A DNA stretch of 11,442 nt from NCBI GenBank assembly GCA_036732755.1, contig DAINBU010000143.1, positions 1-11,442 of the forward strand, written 5' to 3'. The position numbers were made by a program, and so were the translations under genes. This stretch comes from DASRRB01 sp036732755 (lineage in GTDB: Bacteria; Planctomycetota; B15-G4; SIAN01). Below, piece by piece: positions 9,575 through 11,442 of this stretch (within the stretch, counting starts at the first letter, position 1; every line of letters starts with the position of its first letter). The notes below the pieces were generated by a model. It searched no databases and was not told the DNA's origin. It saw only the letters and a program-made list of their open reading frames with translations.

Positions 9575-10192
9575 TCAGCTGGTCGGAGGAACCGGCTCCC
9601 GCGCCGGCTCCCGCGGCGCCTCCTCCGAGGTCGCTTTCGACGGCTCCTTGGACGAGCGCAGCATGCCGAGCGCGAGCACCGCGACGCCGACGCAGATCGC
9701 CGAGTCGGCGAGGTTGAAGGCGGGGAACGGGTTGAACACCGGCACGTGGTCGAAGTTGACCTCGAGGAAGTCGCGCACGCCGATGTAGCGGAACGAGTCG
9801 TAGATGTTGCCGAGCGCGCCGCCCAGGATCCCCCCCAGCGCGAGACGCGCGCTCCATTGCCCGGCCGGGATGCTGCCGAGCAGGATGAAGATCACGAGAA
9901 CCGCGAGCGGCCGCACCACCTTCAGCACCCCGGGATACTCGTCGAACTTCCCCCACATCATCCCGGGGTTGAGCGTCGCGACGAAGCGCAGCCAGTCGCC
10001 CGCCACGAAGATCCGCGGCGCCGGCGCCGCGACGTGGAACTCGGCGATCGTCTTGTACTTCGCCGGGTCGACTTCGAGCTGCTGGAAGACGAGGTGCTTG
10101 GTCCAGAGATCGAGGGCGAGGATCGCGAGCGCCGCCCCCCAGAAGATCCACGACGTGCGCGCCCGATGCGGCGCCGCCGGACCGTCGCTCAC
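9575..10192 (-). CDS. lspA: lipoprotein signal peptidase (signal peptidase II)
   Basis: LspA is the inner-membrane aspartic protease that removes signal peptides from diacylated prolipoproteins. The 205-residue protein has four hydrophobic segments (about 15-30, 66-78, 92-108 and 164-178). It has LALDLWTKHLV (25-35), corresponding to the first conserved block. The catalytic pair is recognisable as Asp132 in GNIYDS and Asp163 in AFNLADSAI. Two blocks differ from the common form: LNPGMMWG (75-82) in place of the usual NxGAAFG-type segment, and GNIYDSFR in place of GNLIDR. The loop between the Asp residues and the soluble segment before residue 66 also look long. A Ser/Glu/Pro-rich hydrophilic tail (180-205) follows the last helix. 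The start is a GTG at 10192, one base after the stop of the DksA-like gene, with AGGG about six bases upstream, so it is cotranscribed with that gene and probably coupled to it. Confidence 0.93.
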   Translation of the reverse strand: MSDGPAAPHRARTSWIFWGAALAILALDLWTKHLVFQQLEVDPAKYKTIAEFHVAAPAPRIFVAGDWLRFVATLNPGMMWGKFDEYPGVLKVVRPLAVLVIFILLGSIPAGQWSARLALGGILGGALGNIYDSFRYIGVRDFLEVNFDHVPVFNPFPAFNLADSAICVGVAVLALGMLRSSKEPSKATSEEAPREPAREPVPPTS

Positions 10193-10193
10193 G

Positions 10194-11234
10194 TCAGCCC
10201 TGGCCTTCCCGCTTCTGCTGGCATTCGACGCAGTAGCGGGTGAAGGGCAGGATCTCGAGCCGCGCCAGCGGGATCGGCGTCTCGCACGTCTCGCACACGC
10301 CGAATGCGGCCTGCTCGAGGCGGATCAGCGCCTCGTCGACCTCGCGCGCCAGCGCCTCCTCGCTCTCGATCAGCCCGAGCGTGAAGTCCTGTTCATAGTT
10401 GTCGGTGCCGGCGTCGGCGACGCTGTCGGCCGAGTTGTCCTGTCCGGTGACTTTGAGAGCTTCGTCCTGCATGAGGGTGAGGTCGCTCGAGAGGCGGTGG
10501 CGCCGCTGCTCGAGCAGCTCGCGGAAGTGGTCGAGCTGCTGCGTCGTGAGCTCGGCCGAGCGGCGCTTCTTCGCGCCGCCGTTGGTCTGCGCCTTCTCGA
10601 CGCCGTCGTCGGGCCGGCGCGCGAGCACCGTCCGCGAGCCGCGCGCGCCCGGCTTGAGCGTCGAGAGCTGGACCACCTGGATCTTGCGGGGCGGCGGCGG
10701 CGGCACGAGGACCTTGCCCTTGATGGGCTTGCCCTTGGCGTCCTTGGCGACGCCCTTGCCCGCGTCCTTCGCGGCCTCCTTCACGGGCTTGCCGTCGCGC
10801 CCCTTGACGATCAGCTCCTTCGCGCCCTTCGGGACCGCGACCTTCGCCGGCGCGATCGCCTTGCCGTCCCTGCCGCCGTCCTTCACTGGAGCTTTCTCCC
10901 GGTTGATCGTTGCGGGAGTCGACGCTCCTCCCACCGCCTTCTTGTCGCCCTTGGCGACGGTCGCGGACGCGGCGCCAGACTTCTTCGCCGGCGCGTGGAG
11001 CACGGCCGTGGCCGCGCCCTTCGACTTTCCCACCGCCGCCTTGGGCGGCGGATTCATCGTTGCCGCCTTGGGCGGCGCTTTCATCGTCGCCGCCTTGGGC
11101 GACGCCTTGCTCGCGGTCCCGCTCTTCGCCGCGGGCCGCTTCGGTGCGGGCCGGGCCGACGGGCGCTTCGGAGCGGGGTGGCGCGACGCCTTCGACCGCC
11201 CGCTGTTGGACGAGCCCTGTTTCGCCTTTGCCAT
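10194..11234 (-). CDS. DksA/TraR-type C4 zinc-finger protein with a long basic N-terminal tail
   Basis: The last 120 residues of this 346-residue protein are a DksA/TraR-family module. A helical segment (LTTQQLDHFRELLEQRRHRL, 229-248) leads to the tip region DSVADAGTDNYEQDFTLGL (270-288), then a second helix (289-309) and a zinc finger with Cys314, Cys317, Cys335 and Cys338 (CX2C-X17-CX2C). Family members bind the RNA polymerase secondary channel, often with ppGpp. The DxxDxA tip of E. coli DksA is not exact here, so a canonical DksA role is uncertain. The first 225 or so residues are low-complexity and rich in Lys, Ala, Pro and Gly, like histone H1 tails. They include two nine-residue repeats (KAATMKAPP, KAATMNPPP), GRDGK repeats and a run of five Pro, suggesting nucleic-acid binding. 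The ATG at 11234 begins MAKAK. An AGGTGATG lies 19 bases upstream, too far for a normal ribosome site. The gene opens the lspA-pyrD block, with a promoter at 11287-11314. Confidence 0.9.
   Translation of the reverse strand: MAKAKQGSSNSGRSKASRHPAPKRPSARPAPKRPAAKSGTASKASPKAATMKAPPKAATMNPPPKAAVGKSKGAATAVLHAPAKKSGAASATVAKGDKKAVGGASTPATINREKAPVKDGGRDGKAIAPAKVAVPKGAKELIVKGRDGKPVKEAAKDAGKGVAKDAKGKPIKGKVLVPPPPPRKIQVVQLSTLKPGARGSRTVLARRPDDGVEKAQTNGGAKKRRSAELTTQQLDHFRELLEQRRHRLSSDLTLMQDEALKVTGQDNSADSVADAGTDNYEQDFTLGLIESEEALAREVDEALIRLEQAAFGVCETCETPIPLARLEILPFTRYCVECQQKREGQG
11035..11104. repeat. 27-bp tandem repeat inside the DksA-like gene
   Basis: Two near-identical 27-base units (11035-11061 and 11062-11088) and a partial third (11089-about 11104) each begin GCCGCCTTGGGCG on the plus strand. 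They encode the KAATM(K/N)xPP nine-residue repeat at residues 48-65 of the basic tail, so copy number could vary without breaking the frame. Confidence 0.8.
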
Positions 11235-11241
11235 TGTCAGA

Positions 11242-11251
11242 TAAGCGCTTA
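11242..11251. promoter_or_regulatory. 10-bp perfect palindrome in the DksA-like gene leader
   Basis: TAAGCGCTTA is a perfect palindrome eight bases before the ATG at 11234 and downstream of the predicted transcription start. It is unusually AT-containing for this GC-rich region. It could be a small operator or a weak RNA structure covering the initiation region. Its function is inferred from position only. Confidence 0.35.
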
Positions 11252-11286
11252 CATCACCTGGGAGCGGGCCTGCGGCGAGGCGGGGG

Positions 11287-11314
11287 ATGCTAGTAGCCGC
11301 CCCCCCGCAGTCAA
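11287..11314 (-). promoter_or_regulatory. sigma70-type promoter of the DksA-like/lspA/pyrD operon
   Basis: On the minus strand TTGACT (11314-11309, five of six) is followed after 16 bases by TAGCAT (11292-11287, four of six). Transcription would start near 11280, leaving a leader of about 45 bases. The -35 box lies eight bases from the Shine-Dalgarno sequence of the divergent recombinase gene, so the two genes share a compact regulatory region. I found no equally clear promoter for the plus-strand gene. Confidence 0.6.
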
Positions 11315-11333
11315 GCGAAAACGGAGCTGCGAC

Positions 11334-11442
11334 GTGCGCGACGAGCCGGACGACTCCGCGGCCGCATCGGTCCATCGCTTCCTCCATTGGGCGGCGATCG
11401 AGGCCGGCCTCGCTCCGCTCACGATCGCCGCCTACGAGCGCG
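11334..11442 (+). CDS. N-terminus of a tyrosine recombinase (XerC/XerD-like), cut by the window edge
   Basis: Only 36 codons are present. From the GTG at 11334 the frame reads VRDEPDDSAAASVHRF and then LHWAAIEAGLAPLTIAAYER. The segment FLHWAAIEAGLAPLTIAAYER strongly resembles the start of the SAM-like core-binding domain of XerC/XerD (typically FLxYLxxERGLSxxTxxAYxxD). Xer recombinases resolve chromosome dimers at dif sites next to FtsK. The catalytic Arg-His-Arg-Tyr residues are beyond the window, so an integrase of another kind cannot be excluded, and XerC versus XerD cannot be told apart. The start is supported by GGAG at 11323-11326, seven bases upstream. It is the only gene here on the plus strand and diverges from the DksA-like gene. 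Confidence 0.72.
   Translation, partial: MRDEPDDSAAASVHRFLHWAAIEAGLAPLTIAAYER

Noticed and set aside
11035..11104. Short regularly repeated units that could suggest a CRISPR or satellite array.
   Set aside because: The 27-base units are directly tandem with no spacers and keep the reading frame of the basic tail, so they are coding repeats.
10399..11244. Plus-strand open frame opposite the DksA-like gene with hydrophobic segments.
   Set aside because: Its Ala/Phe/Leu-rich stretches are the complement of the Lys/Ala/Pro-rich tail codons. There is no ribosome site, and the opposite strand has a clear zinc finger.

Overview
This window is high-GC DNA (by eye about two thirds G+C or more) carrying mostly housekeeping genes of a diderm (LPS-making) bacterium. 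All complete genes lie on the minus strand. Partial genes sit at both edges: minus at the left, plus at the right. The presence of waaA (Kdo transferase) with lspA and SecA points to a Gram-negative envelope. Three traits are ones I associate with Planctomycetota and other PVC lineages: a prepilin-like protein with an ADSH segment near its C-terminus, a DksA/TraR-type C4 zinc-finger protein with a GTDNYEQDF segment, and a long Lys/Ala/Pro-rich N-terminal tail on that zinc-finger protein. Acidobacteriota or another high-GC diderm cannot be excluded, and there is no 16S rRNA here to decide it.

Layout in the direction of minus-strand transcription (right to left): a divergent intergenic region (about 11235-11333) separates a plus-strand tyrosine-recombinase (XerC/D-like) start from a four-gene block. 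That block is DksA/TraR-like (10194-11234), lspA (9575-10192), pyrD (8586-9554), and a response-regulator-domain protein with an unfamiliar N-terminal domain (7681-8589). Spacings are 1 nt, 20 nt and a 4-nt GTGA overlap, so this looks like one operon driven by a good sigma70-type promoter at 11287-11314. A 185-nt gap with a second promoter-like sequence (7615-7642) starts secA (4265-7495), which overlaps waaA (2940-4268) at TTGA. metK (1669-2829) follows after 110 nt that contain inverted repeats. Then come a prepilin-like gene (875-1525) with an excellent Shine-Dalgarno sequence and a small secreted protein of unknown function (204-782) with its own TTGACA promoter. A very strong hairpin (144-177) probably ends that transcript. 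The first 26 bases are the start of a further minus-strand gene.

Functionally the window is about envelope biogenesis and core metabolism: export (SecA), lipoprotein maturation (LspA), lipid A/Kdo assembly (WaaA), pyrimidine synthesis (PyrD), S-adenosylmethionine synthesis (MetK), and RNA polymerase-binding or nucleic-acid-binding regulation (DksA-like). I do not see a mobile element, CRISPR, tRNA, rRNA or a defence system. The most unusual items are an extra block of about 80 residues inside SecA NBD2, the unknown-domain/REC fusion coupled to pyrD, the histone-H1-like tail on the DksA-like protein, and several structured leader or operator-like sequences.
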